DNA of 53,293 nucleotides from an uncultured Clostridia bacterium (GTDB lineage: Bacteria > Bacillota > Clostridia > Oscillospirales > CAG-272), in assembly GCA_944381085.1 (NCBI GenBank), contig CALWJX010000010.1, positions 1 to 53,293 of the forward strand. The letters are read 5' to 3'. Positions 46,154 through 53,293 of this stretch are shown piece after piece. The translations under genes were made by a program, and so were the position numbers. How positions within the stretch are numbered: position 1 is the stretch's first letter; every line of letters starts with the position of its first letter. Under the pieces are notes generated by a model that did no database searches, was not told where the DNA came from, and saw only the letters and a list, made by a program, of their open reading frames with translations.

Positions 46154-46501
46154 TTTAAGCCGCAATCTTTCCAGAAGAGTTTTTGAAAACCCCGGAACAT
46201 ATTTTTAACTGATAAAACTTTTTTGAAAAGTTACCTTTATCGGATAATCCGCCTTATCGGCAAAATCGGATTTCGGTTTGTCCAAGCTTTAATTATTAAT
46301 AATATACTTTGTTCAGTTGTTTTCCGGGGATTTGAGTGCAGACTGTCAGACGCAGCCAAGCCAGATCCCCGGAATGTTTGCGACTCTGCCGTTTTTTATC
46401 TGCGGCATGAGACGGAGTCGGCGTCAGCATATAAATAAGCGAACGATAATATAGATAAATATAAATATAAATGCAAATATAAAGAAAGGCCGAAAAAATT
46501 C
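46154..46501 (+). other. Intergenic region with two strong hairpins
   Basis: TTCCGGGGAT (46322-46331) pairs perfectly with ATCCCCGGAA (46365-46374). Directly after, CGACTC-TGCCG (about 46380-46390) pairs with CGGCA and GAGTCG (about 46402-46420), partly interrupted. No T-run follows either, so they look more like a structured leader or small RNA than terminators. The rest is AT-rich and empty. Confidence 0.5.
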
Positions 46502-47017
46502 ATGTTCAGTAAAACGCCCAAGCCGAAAAACGGCGGAGCCAAAATTATATGCCTATGCTGCCTCATAGTAGGCACGCTGCTTTTTATCTTTGCGGGAGCC
46601 CAAAAAATAGCTCTGCCTGTTTTTGCGCAGATTATCAGTATAGTTTTATTTACAGCCTCCATATATATCGCCTCCTGTTATCTTCTCCGTGAATATACTT
46701 TTTCGGTTGAAAGCTCGAATATTGCCGGCGAAACAATTCCGGATTTCGTCATATATGAGAAAAGGGGAAAGCGCAGCATTACCGTTTGCCGGCTCGGACT
46801 TGATGAAATCACATATGTGGAAAAGGTTGATAAGACCAATATAAAAAGTATTCAGGCGCAGAGAAAAACAATGCGCAGATACAGGTATAATGTTCAGTTT
46901 GCCGAGGGCAGATTTACCGAAATCAGAACAAATGACAATATTTCCGTATTTATAACATTTGATGAGGAATTCCATGGCTATTTATGCGGTCAGGTGGAAA
47001 AATATTCAAAAAAATAA
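46502..47017 (+). CDS. Small membrane protein, PH-like C-terminal half, unknown function
   Basis: 171 residues. Two adjacent membrane segments (about 15-36 and 40-60) follow a basic start, then a soluble, beta-rich, Arg/Lys-containing domain of about 100 residues. The layout (two helices then a small beta domain) resembles bacterial PH-domain membrane proteins, but I recognise no family signature. GAAAGG lies 14 bases upstream of the ATG, rather far. The leader holds the hairpins at 46322-46420. Next neighbours are carB and a small-RNA candidate. Confidence 0.65.
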   Translation: MFSKTPKPKNGGAKIICLCCLIVGTLLFIFAGAQKIALPVFAQIISIVLFTASIYIASCYLLREYTFSVESSNIAGETIPDFVIYEKRGKRSITVCRLGLDEITYVEKVDKTNIKSIQAQRKTMRRYRYNVQFAEGRFTEIRTNDNISVFITFDEEFHGYLCGQVEKYSKK

Positions 47018-47058
47018 ACTCCATTGTCTGTATTATTTTACTTTTTTGTCTGTTTGTG

Positions 47059-47087
47059 TTGACATACAAGAATTAATATGATATAAT
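47059..47087 (+). promoter_or_regulatory. Promoter for the structured RNA candidate
   Basis: TTGACA (47059-47064) and TATAAT (47082-47087), 17 bp spacer, predicted start near 47094 which is the base of the RNA rod. Confidence 0.88.
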
Positions 47088-47092
47088 AATTG

Positions 47093-47240
47093 CGCTACAC
47101 ATTTGAATACTTCCGCGCAAAGGAGAAATACTAAGGTAAAAATGTATTCTCTCTTCCTTTTGTGCGGAAAATGTGTAGCGACATTGAGAGATGCATTTTT
47201 CGGTGTGCTCTCTCAATGGGGGTACACCTTTTATTTTAAT
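47093..47240 (+). ncRNA. Candidate structured small RNA
   Basis: Starting at the predicted transcript start, CGCTACACATTT (47093-47104) pairs perfectly with AAATGTGTAGCG (47169-47180); inside, TTCCGCGCAAAGGA (47111-47124) pairs with TCCTTTTGTGCGGAA (47155-47169). GAATAC (47105-47110) and GAAATAC (47125-47131) compete for GTATTC (47144-47149). A second stem, CATTGAGAGA/TCTCTCAATG (47182-47191, 47209-47218), follows and may be the terminator, although the T-run is broken (CCTTTTATTTT). A rod-like RNA with an internal switch recalls 6S RNA in shape only; size and sequence do not confirm it. A 42-codon hydrophobic open frame (47142-47270) overlaps, so a small toxin-like peptide is an alternative. 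The rest of this 515-base gap holds a second promoter. Confidence 0.6.
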
Positions 47241-47393
47241 ATAGTTATTTTTAAGATTTTGAAATTCTGAAAATTTGGTCGAATATTTTTTACTAATTTT
47301 TCCCTGATTTTACGTCATTTAGTCTAAAAAATTTATTTTTTGAAAAAAACTATAAAAAACCCTTAATTTACAAATGAAAAAAACTAAATAAAG

Positions 47394-47422
47394 TTGACTT
47401 TTTTTTAAAATTGGTATATAAT
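47394..47422 (+). promoter_or_regulatory. Promoter for the nucleotide-sugar dehydratase gene
   Basis: TTGACT (47394-47399) and TATAAT (47417-47422), 17 bp spacer. A GGGTTTTTCC/GGAAAAAAACCC hairpin (about 47457-47485) lies in the leader. Confidence 0.8.
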
Positions 47423-47532
47423 ATTGACAGACTATCTTTTTCTGATTGAATTAAAGGGTTTTTCCGAATTTTAGGAAAAAAACCCGGATTTCCCGTTACA
47501 GTTATAGTAAATATGAAAGGTAGGCGAAATAA

Positions 47533-49476
47533 TTGGGTTCAAGAATTTCCAACTTATTTAAATTTCGCAAATTTGTACTTCTGCTCTTTGACTTAGGTTG
47601 CTTTGTATTGATATCGGCAGCTTATTATATTATTTGTCTGTTTACTGAAAATCCCGTCGTAAATGATACTGTTAAATTTGTCGCATGTTCCTGTATTCTC
47701 GCAGTGATTACCTCATTGGTGAGATTGCTTTTCGGGACATATTCCAACGTATGGAGATATACAAGCACCTCGGCTTATCTGAACATTGTTATTGCCGATT
47801 TTTTCTCCTGTTTGTTAACCGTTCCGGTAGTTTATTTAACCGATTTATATACAGATGTCTCTCATATCTTTCTGATAAGCGCGCTTTTTGCTCTGATGAC
47901 GCTTTCCTCGAGATTTGTGTACCGGCTGATTTATAAGCGTAAAAACGCAAATGAAAACAGAAACGACCACAAAATAAATGTCGCGATAGTAGGCGCGGGT
48001 CAGCTTGGCGCGATTCTGGCTGAAGAGCTTCTGTGCAACAGCAAATCGCATTATAAACCTATATGCTTTATTGATAACGACAAAGCCAAACAGGGAAGCA
48101 TGATAAGCGGGCTGCGTGTTATTTATGAGGAAGGGGACAAGACCATCGAGGAAATAAAAAACCTTCCGATTCAGGAAATCTTTTTCGCGCTTCCCAATAT
48201 TGACAACGAGACCGCGGAAAAGTTATATGATTTATACAGCAAAACCGGGTGTAAGATAAAAATTTACGATACTCCCGTAAAAGATATGTTTTCTCCCGAC
48301 TCGGCGGGCAGGAAGACCATAAGAGATTTTCAGATAGAAGACCTGCTTTTCCGTAAATCGGTGGATATTAACAATCAAAAATCTTTTGATTATTACTCCG
48401 GTAAGACCGTTCTCATAACCGGCGGTGGCGGTTCCATAGGAAGTGAACTTTGCCGTCAGATCGCAAAATGCGGACCCAAGAAACTTATTATTTTGGACAT
48501 ATATGAAAATAACGCATATGATATACAGCAGGAGCTTATCAATAAATACGGCAGGAATCTGGATCTTTCGGTTGAGATCGCATCCGTAAGGGAGCGGGAA
48601 CGCCTCGACTGTATTTTTGACCGATACAGACCCGATGTTGTATTCCACGCGGCGGCGCACAAGCATGTCCCGCTTATGGAGCACAGCGGCTGTGAAGCGA
48701 TAAAAAACAATGTTTTCGGTACGTATAATACCGCGGATATGGCGGAAAAATACGGAGTGGAAAAGTTTATACTCATATCGACAGACAAGGCGGTGAATCC
48801 CACAAACATCATGGGAGCCTCCAAGCGTCTGTGTGAGATGATAATTCAGTGCAGGACTGACGGACCTACCAAGTTTGCCGCGGTAAGATTCGGAAACGTG
48901 CTCGGGTCCAACGGCTCGGTCATACCCCTTTTCAAAAAACAGATCGAGAAGGGCGGTCCGATAACCATTACCGACAAACGTATAATCCGTTACTTTATGA
49001 CTATTCCCGAAGCGAGCCAGCTTGTAATGCAGGCGGGTGCTATGGCTCAGAAGGGAGAACTTTTTGTACTTGATATGGGTAAGCCGGTTAAAATCATTGA
49101 CCTCGCGACAAATATGATAAAGCTTTCGGGTCTGACTCCGGGAGTCGATATCAAAATAGAGGAGATAGGACTCCGTCCGGGTGAGAAGCTTTATGAAGAG
49201 CTTTTGATAAAAACCGAAACTCTTACCAAAACCGATAACAATATGATATTTATAGAGACCGATAAACCACTGTCAAGAAGTGAAGTTGACGATAAAATGG
49301 AAATTCTCAGAAACGCGGTAAAAGATTCGGCGCATGAGCTGTCTTCAGCAAAAATCAAAACGGCTCTCCACGCGACGGTGAGTACCTATCACGAACCTGA
49401 GCAGGTAAATAAAGACGCGTATAAAGCCGAGGAAATGAAAAACACGGTCCTTTGTAACGCTGTGAAAGACCATTGA
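47533..49476 (+). CDS. Membrane-bound nucleotide-sugar 4,6-dehydratase/epimerase (FlaA1/CapD/PglF type)
   Basis: 647 residues from TTG 47533. Four membrane segments (about 12-125), a linker domain with VAIVGAGQLGAILAEELL (Rossmann-like, about 152-169), then the extended SDR domain with ITGGGGSIGSELCRQI (near 300) and the ISTDKAVNPTNIMGASKR segment that replaces the classic Tyr-x3-Lys in this family and retains its Lys. It acts on UDP-sugars, typically UDP-GlcNAc, for capsule, O-antigen or glycan synthesis. The acidic C-terminal tail of about 40 residues is extra. Next gene is a sugar kinase. Confidence 0.9.
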   Translation: MGSRISNLFKFRKFVLLLFDLGCFVLISAAYYIICLFTENPVVNDTVKFVACSCILAVITSLVRLLFGTYSNVWRYTSTSAYLNIVIADFFSCLLTVPVVYLTDLYTDVSHIFLISALFALMTLSSRFVYRLIYKRKNANENRNDHKINVAIVGAGQLGAILAEELLCNSKSHYKPICFIDNDKAKQGSMISGLRVIYEEGDKTIEEIKNLPIQEIFFALPNIDNETAEKLYDLYSKTGCKIKIYDTPVKDMFSPDSAGRKTIRDFQIEDLLFRKSVDINNQKSFDYYSGKTVLITGGGGSIGSELCRQIAKCGPKKLIILDIYENNAYDIQQELINKYGRNLDLSVEIASVRERERLDCIFDRYRPDVVFHAAAHKHVPLMEHSGCEAIKNNVFGTYNTADMAEKYGVEKFILISTDKAVNPTNIMGASKRLCEMIIQCRTDGPTKFAAVRFGNVLGSNGSVIPLFKKQIEKGGPITITDKRIIRYFMTIPEASQLVMQAGAMAQKGELFVLDMGKPVKIIDLATNMIKLSGLTPGVDIKIEEIGLRPGEKLYEELLIKTETLTKTDNNMIFIETDKPLSRSEVDDKMEILRNAVKDSAHELSSAKIKTALHATVSTYHEPEQVNKDAYKAEEMKNTVLCNAVKDH

Positions 49477-49615
49477 TTTTAAAATTTGATATTTTAACAG
49501 GAACAGTTACTTTTTCGGAATTAGGATAATTACATCATTTTTATTTTACGGTAAAGTGCTGTTCCGTTTTAATTTAAGACTACATATTTTACAATTATAA
49601 CGAAAGGGTAAATTC

Positions 49616-50719
49616 ATGACTATAACCGGACAAAAAGCCGCGGAACTTTTGCCTGTCTTTAATATAAACGGCGATTTAAAAGAGATTTTTCCGATAACCA
49701 ACGGAAACATCAATCAGACTTACGACATCTCGGTGGATATAAACGGCAAAGAGAAGCATTTTGTACTGCAGGACATTAATGTTTTTGTATTTAAAAATCC
49801 CCGGCAGATAATGAAGAATATTGAACTTATAACCACACATATCGCGTCCAAGCTTGAGAAAAACGGCGACGACCGAAACAAGGTTATGCACTTTCTTTAT
49901 ACCGGGGAAGGAAAAAATTATTTTGAGGACGGCGAGGGTTTTTTCAGAATTTCGGAATTTGTCCCGGAATCGGTTACATACAATTCCTGTGATGACCTGA
50001 ATATACTCCGTTCGGCGGGCAAAGCTTTCGGCAATTTTCAGGTAATGTTGTCGGATTTCGACGCTTCAAAGCTGTTTGAGACGATTCCGGATTTTCACAA
50101 TACGAGAAAACGCTTTGATACTTTTTTCGCTCATGTAAAGGAGGATTGCTGCGGACGGGTGCTTTCGGTCGCGGAGGAAATTTCACAGATTGAAAACCTT
50201 TATTCCCCCGCGGTTTTGCTCAATCGGCTTCTTGATGAAAAAAAACTGCCGCTGCGTGTTACGCACAACGACACCAAGATCAACAATATTATCTTTGACA
50301 AATATACAAATGAGGCAAAAACGGTAATTGACCTTGACACTGTAATGCCGGGTTTGGTCGCGCATGATTTTGGAGACGCGATACGTTTTGCCGCCAATAA
50401 AGTCGCCGAGGATTCACCTGATTTTTCGGATGTTTCGCTGGATATGGACAGATTTGAAGCCTTCGCGCAGGGCTTTGTGGGAGAACTTAAGGATTCCTTG
50501 AACCGGACCGAAATCGAAACCATGGCTACGGGCGCGTTTACAATGACCGCCGAGCTTGCGGTTCGTTTTCTTGACGATTATATAACCGGTGATAAATATT
50601 TCAAGACCCTTTATGCGGAGCATAATCTTGTCCGCGCAAAAAACCAGATTAAATTGGCTTATGATATGCTGGATAAGCTTGAGCGGATGAACGATATAAT
50701 TTATAAGATAGCTGAATAA
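49616..50719 (+). CDS. Sugar kinase of the aminoglycoside phosphotransferase fold (NahK-like)
   Basis: 367 residues. Phosphotransferase motifs: catalytic loop H217-N-D219 in LRVTHNDTKINNIIFD and the metal-binding DLD (Asp239, Asp241) in VIDLDTVMPG-LVAHDFGDAIR. The segment is typical of N-acetylhexosamine 1-kinase (NahK), which phosphorylates GlcNAc or GalNAc at C1. That fits its place after a UDP-amino-sugar enzyme. Drug resistance kinases share the fold but not this pattern. GAAAGGG precedes the ATG. It ends before a terminator. Confidence 0.82.
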   Translation: MTITGQKAAELLPVFNINGDLKEIFPITNGNINQTYDISVDINGKEKHFVLQDINVFVFKNPRQIMKNIELITTHIASKLEKNGDDRNKVMHFLYTGEGKNYFEDGEGFFRISEFVPESVTYNSCDDLNILRSAGKAFGNFQVMLSDFDASKLFETIPDFHNTRKRFDTFFAHVKEDCCGRVLSVAEEISQIENLYSPAVLLNRLLDEKKLPLRVTHNDTKINNIIFDKYTNEAKTVIDLDTVMPGLVAHDFGDAIRFAANKVAEDSPDFSDVSLDMDRFEAFAQGFVGELKDSLNRTEIETMATGAFTMTAELAVRFLDDYITGDKYFKTLYAEHNLVRAKNQIKLAYDMLDKLERMNDIIYKIAE

Positions 50720-50892
50720 TTTTATTTCGCCGATACCGGCGGTTTGATTGTCCTTTTGTAAATTATAAGTTAGACGACGCTTCAAATATCGGCGCGAAGC
50801 GCGGGAAGCCGACGCAGTAGTGTAATTTAATTGTACTCTGCTTTTGGCTTTGGGTAACGGGCATTTATTTGTCGCATATATTAAAAAAACTT

Positions 50893-50917
50893 AGCCGACC
50901 GGAAAATCCGGTCGGCT
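50893..50917. terminator. Bidirectional terminator, kinase / GH28
   Basis: AGCCGACCGG-AAAAT-CCGGTCGGCT is a 10 bp perfect stem preceded by AAAAAAA on the minus-strand exit side and followed by GTAATTTT, so it works best for the minus-strand glycosidase gene. Confidence 0.8.
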
Positions 50918-50954
50918 GTAATTTTGCGTTTTAGAAATTCTTGGCTTTCGGAGT

Positions 50955-52523
50955 TTATTTTATTGTGATATCATATACAAATTCGTTGCAGTCAACATTG
51001 GCTTTTTCAAGACTGTCGATTTTCTCCCCGTTTACGGTGAGATTTTCTATCACAATATGACTTACGCTGTGCTCTTTGTCCATACCCATGAAAAATGACT
51101 TGGGCATGGGAACTTCGGCGTCTTTAATAACCTGTATATTGCTGAAACGGACGTAGGAAGCCGAGCCGTGCAGTCCGTCCTTCGCGAACAGTCCGCTGTT
51201 GTATATCGGTATCGCCATAAGATAGGGATGACCGGAATTGGGAGTTCCGGTATATTGTTGATCGTCGCTTTGCTGAAATTGGTCGGGAAGCTGGTATTTG
51301 GAATACTCCACTCTTATATTGTCAAACACAATATTGGATATTTTTGCCCTGTTGTGATGCTGTATGTCGAGATTTATTGTTGAGCCGTGGATTATATCGC
51401 AGTCCTCAAATACTATATTGCGGTATTCGTCCGCGCTTGTTTCCGCGCCGAGCTCAAGCGGGCGACCCCAATCGCACCAGATGACGCAACCCGATACGAG
51501 TATGTTTTCGTTGTTCCTGTAATCAAACCCGGGAATTCCCTTGATTACGACGCAGTCGTCAAAGTTCCGCAAAAAGCAGTTTGTGACGGTGATGTTGGAG
51601 CTGTTGAATACGTCAAATCCGTCCGAATTGTATCGCCACATGCCGATGGTCTTGGCGTAGTCAATACACACATTGTCACATCCCGCGGGCAGCAGAGCGT
51701 AAATGCTTGAGTCGCGCATGATAACTCCGCTTACATTTACGTTTCTGCATCTGTAAAAACGCAGACAGCCGTGCAGAATGTGGTGATTTGCGCAGAATTG
51801 TTTGAACGCATCGTAACCTTCCGGTACGGGCTTGTCATAATCATATGGAGTTATACGGGTTTCGGATTCTTTTGTAACAGAATCTTCATATTCGTTGTAA
51901 GACCCTTCGGGCGGAATATCGGGACGTTCTCTTTTTTCAAGACTGCCGTCAATGATTCCGTATCCGTATATTTTTATGTCCTCGGCGTCAATTGCGGTAA
52001 ACGAGCCGTGAACAACCGCTCCGGCGTCTATAAATACAGTCGAGTGTGATTTCACTTCCACATTGCCGGGGGTGTGTATTCCCGGTTCATAACGGAAAAT
52101 TGTTCTGCCGGCGGCTTCGTCCTTTTTGAGTTCGGACAGAAAATCGCGTATGGGATTAAAGAAAATGTGCAACGCGTTGTGGAAGCCGTCAAGCTCAAGC
52201 GTATATGCCCCGTGTTTTTTCAGTGTAAAACGAATTTCTTTGCCGTCGACGGAGATTTCAACATTTTTGGAGAGAGGGCGAACGGTTACGTCGGAAAAAT
52301 CTCTTTTTGCGACGGCACACAAAGTTACCTCTTCGTCAGCCTCAAAGGAGACGAAGGACGCCATTTCTGTCTGTTCGAGAGGACGTTGGTGACCGGGCCA
52401 AGGGGTGTTGAAGGGCATTGCCGAGACCCGCGCGGAATACAGGTCGGCGTTGAGGCCGTTTATTTTCAGGTCAAAGTCGGGGCTTTTATTTTCGCCCTCC
52501 GGAACGGTATGTATTTTTAACAT
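50955..52523 (-). CDS. Parallel beta-helix glycoside hydrolase, GH28-like
   Basis: 522 residues. After an N-terminal beta-sandwich-like region (1-135) comes a right-handed beta-helix (about 150-490). NSDGFD (299-304) and DD (322-323) are the catalytic aspartate motifs of polygalacturonase-type GH28 enzymes; the GHG motif is replaced by LELGAET, so a related family (GH49, GH110) remains possible. It should hydrolyse galacturonic-acid-containing or other uronide or galactose glycans. No signal peptide, so probably acts on imported oligosaccharides. AAAGGA lies upstream; transcribed toward the terminator at 50893-50917. Confidence 0.75.
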   Translation of the reverse strand: MLKIHTVPEGENKSPDFDLKINGLNADLYSARVSAMPFNTPWPGHQRPLEQTEMASFVSFEADEEVTLCAVAKRDFSDVTVRPLSKNVEISVDGKEIRFTLKKHGAYTLELDGFHNALHIFFNPIRDFLSELKKDEAAGRTIFRYEPGIHTPGNVEVKSHSTVFIDAGAVVHGSFTAIDAEDIKIYGYGIIDGSLEKRERPDIPPEGSYNEYEDSVTKESETRITPYDYDKPVPEGYDAFKQFCANHHILHGCLRFYRCRNVNVSGVIMRDSSIYALLPAGCDNVCIDYAKTIGMWRYNSDGFDVFNSSNITVTNCFLRNFDDCVVIKGIPGFDYRNNENILVSGCVIWCDWGRPLELGAETSADEYRNIVFEDCDIIHGSTINLDIQHHNRAKISNIVFDNIRVEYSKYQLPDQFQQSDDQQYTGTPNSGHPYLMAIPIYNSGLFAKDGLHGSASYVRFSNIQVIKDAEVPMPKSFFMGMDKEHSVSHIVIENLTVNGEKIDSLEKANVDCNEFVYDITIK

Positions 52524-52599
52524 GGCATTTAAAATATCCTTTCTTTAAAGATTGGGGTTTTATTATACGGATATTATTACATAATACTAATTATATAAT

Positions 52600-53127
52600 T
52601 TATATAATATCGATCTGACACATTTTCATGGCTTCAAGCGCTCTTATGTGACTTTCCGGAGACACTCCGGCACAGCATGAAGAGTCTACCTCAATTGGTA
52701 TTTCGGGAAAGGCGGATTTAAGCAGAATGGCGTTTGAAATTACGCAGATATCGGTGCACAGCCCTATCAGCGTGATCTTATCGATATCAGCGCCGTCGGC
52801 TATAAGTTTTTCTATGTAAAGATAAAGCGAGATGCTGCCGAAGGTGGGCTTGTCAATCACTTTGCACTTTTTGTTTTCACGTATGCAATCAAGGCTTTGG
52901 TTTATCTGCCAGCCGGCGGTTCCTTTTATACAGTGAATTACAGGCAGCTTTTTGCCTTCGCTTGTGTCAGGATAATTTTTCCCGTGAGTGTCTCTCGTGA
53001 AGATAATGTCTCCTTTAAATTCAGAGACCTTTTTTATAACTGCGGGAAGAATTTCTTTGGACTGCGCGGTAGACAGACTGCCGTCTATAAAGTCGTTCTG
53101 CATGTCAACAACAATGAGTAATTCCAT
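52600..53127 (-). CDS. Cysteine hydrolase, nicotinamidase-like
   Basis: 175 residues, isochorismatase-superfamily fold with a full catalytic triad: Asp8 (VDMQNDF), Lys93 (DKPTFGS) and Cys128 (TDICVIS). RDTHGKNY and VIHC hold metal-binding residues resembling those of PncA. Nicotinamidase would return nicotinamide to the NAD cycle; other amidase roles are possible. CGGAGG precedes ATG 53127. Not linked to the beta-helix gene except by direction. Confidence 0.88.
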   Translation of the reverse strand: MELLIVVDMQNDFIDGSLSTAQSKEILPAVIKKVSEFKGDIIFTRDTHGKNYPDTSEGKKLPVIHCIKGTAGWQINQSLDCIRENKKCKVIDKPTFGSISLYLYIEKLIADGADIDKITLIGLCTDICVISNAILLKSAFPEIPIEVDSSCCAGVSPESHIRALEAMKMCQIDII

Positions 53128-53161
53128 TTTAAACCTCCGTTACATGGAATTTTTCAAGGAC

Positions 53162-53190
53162 AGTATATCATAATCCGAAAATAATGTCAA
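53162..53190 (-). promoter_or_regulatory. Promoter for the nicotinamidase-like gene
   Basis: On the minus strand TTGACA (53190-53185) and TATACT (53167-53162), 17 bp spacer. Confidence 0.82.
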
Positions 53191-53293
53191 GTGACTTTTC
53201 GGATAAATTTTCCGTCTTTTCTGTGTTGTAAATAGATATGACCCAAAAAGTCTGAAAATAATAAAGATATGGTTATATACGCGTCAGGAAGTC

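Overview
The window is a chromosomal segment from a low-to-moderate GC member of the Firmicutes, most likely an anaerobic clostridial lineage. This is inferred from gene content: RemB, ZapA, MreC/MreD, a ThiI without a rhodanese domain, near-consensus sigma-A promoters with 16-17 bp spacers, strong AGGAGG ribosome binding sites and a clostridial-type argCJBDF-carAB operon. I found no tRNA, rRNA or CRISPR array. A fragment of a transposase-like helix-turn-helix protein runs off the left edge.

Layout. (1) 1-3.1 kb: transposase fragment, then rpmG-secE-nusG-rplK-rplA behind a consensus promoter; an L1-binding-site mimic precedes rplK, and the cluster stops at a terminator with no rplJ/rplL. (2) 3.1-9.1 kb: DEDDh exonuclease, thiI, a phosphoribosyltransferase, aspS and an AT-rich orphan gene. 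(3) 9.3-16.1 kb: zapA and a U32 peptidase family gene on the minus strand, then proB and a 1006-residue Sel1-repeat protein on the plus strand. (4) 16.3-28.1 kb: replication region dnaA-dnaN-recF-remB-gyrB, then mreC-mreD inserted before gyrA, and a lipoprotein. Two intergenic clusters of DnaA-box-like sites (17.85-18.10 and 23.12-23.35 kb) and a reversal of GC skew mark the probable origin. (5) 28.2-33.1 kb: minus-strand operon ftcD, ornithine carbamoyltransferase, FAD oxidoreductase, ECF S-component, aldo/keto reductase. (6) 33.3-35.0 kb: a promoter-led array of alternating hairpin repeats leading into the CCA-adding enzyme gene. (7) 35.2-46.2 kb: complete arginine operon argC-argJ-argB-argD-argF-carA-carB, where carB is fused in frame to a diaminopimelate-epimerase-like domain that lacks one of the two catalytic cysteines. 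(8) 46.5-53.1 kb: membrane protein, a structured RNA candidate, a FlaA1/CapD-type nucleotide-sugar dehydratase, a NahK-like sugar kinase, a GH28-like beta-helix glycosidase and a nicotinamidase-like hydrolase.

How they fit together: the arginine operon makes arginine from glutamate through acetylated intermediates, and carAB supplies carbamoyl phosphate to ArgF and to pyrimidine synthesis. The replication genes surround a probable bipartite origin. The most unusual items are the hairpin array before cca, the CarB-DapF fusion, SecE with a signal-peptide-like N-terminus, the small structured RNA near 47.1 kb and the giant Sel1 protein next to dnaA.
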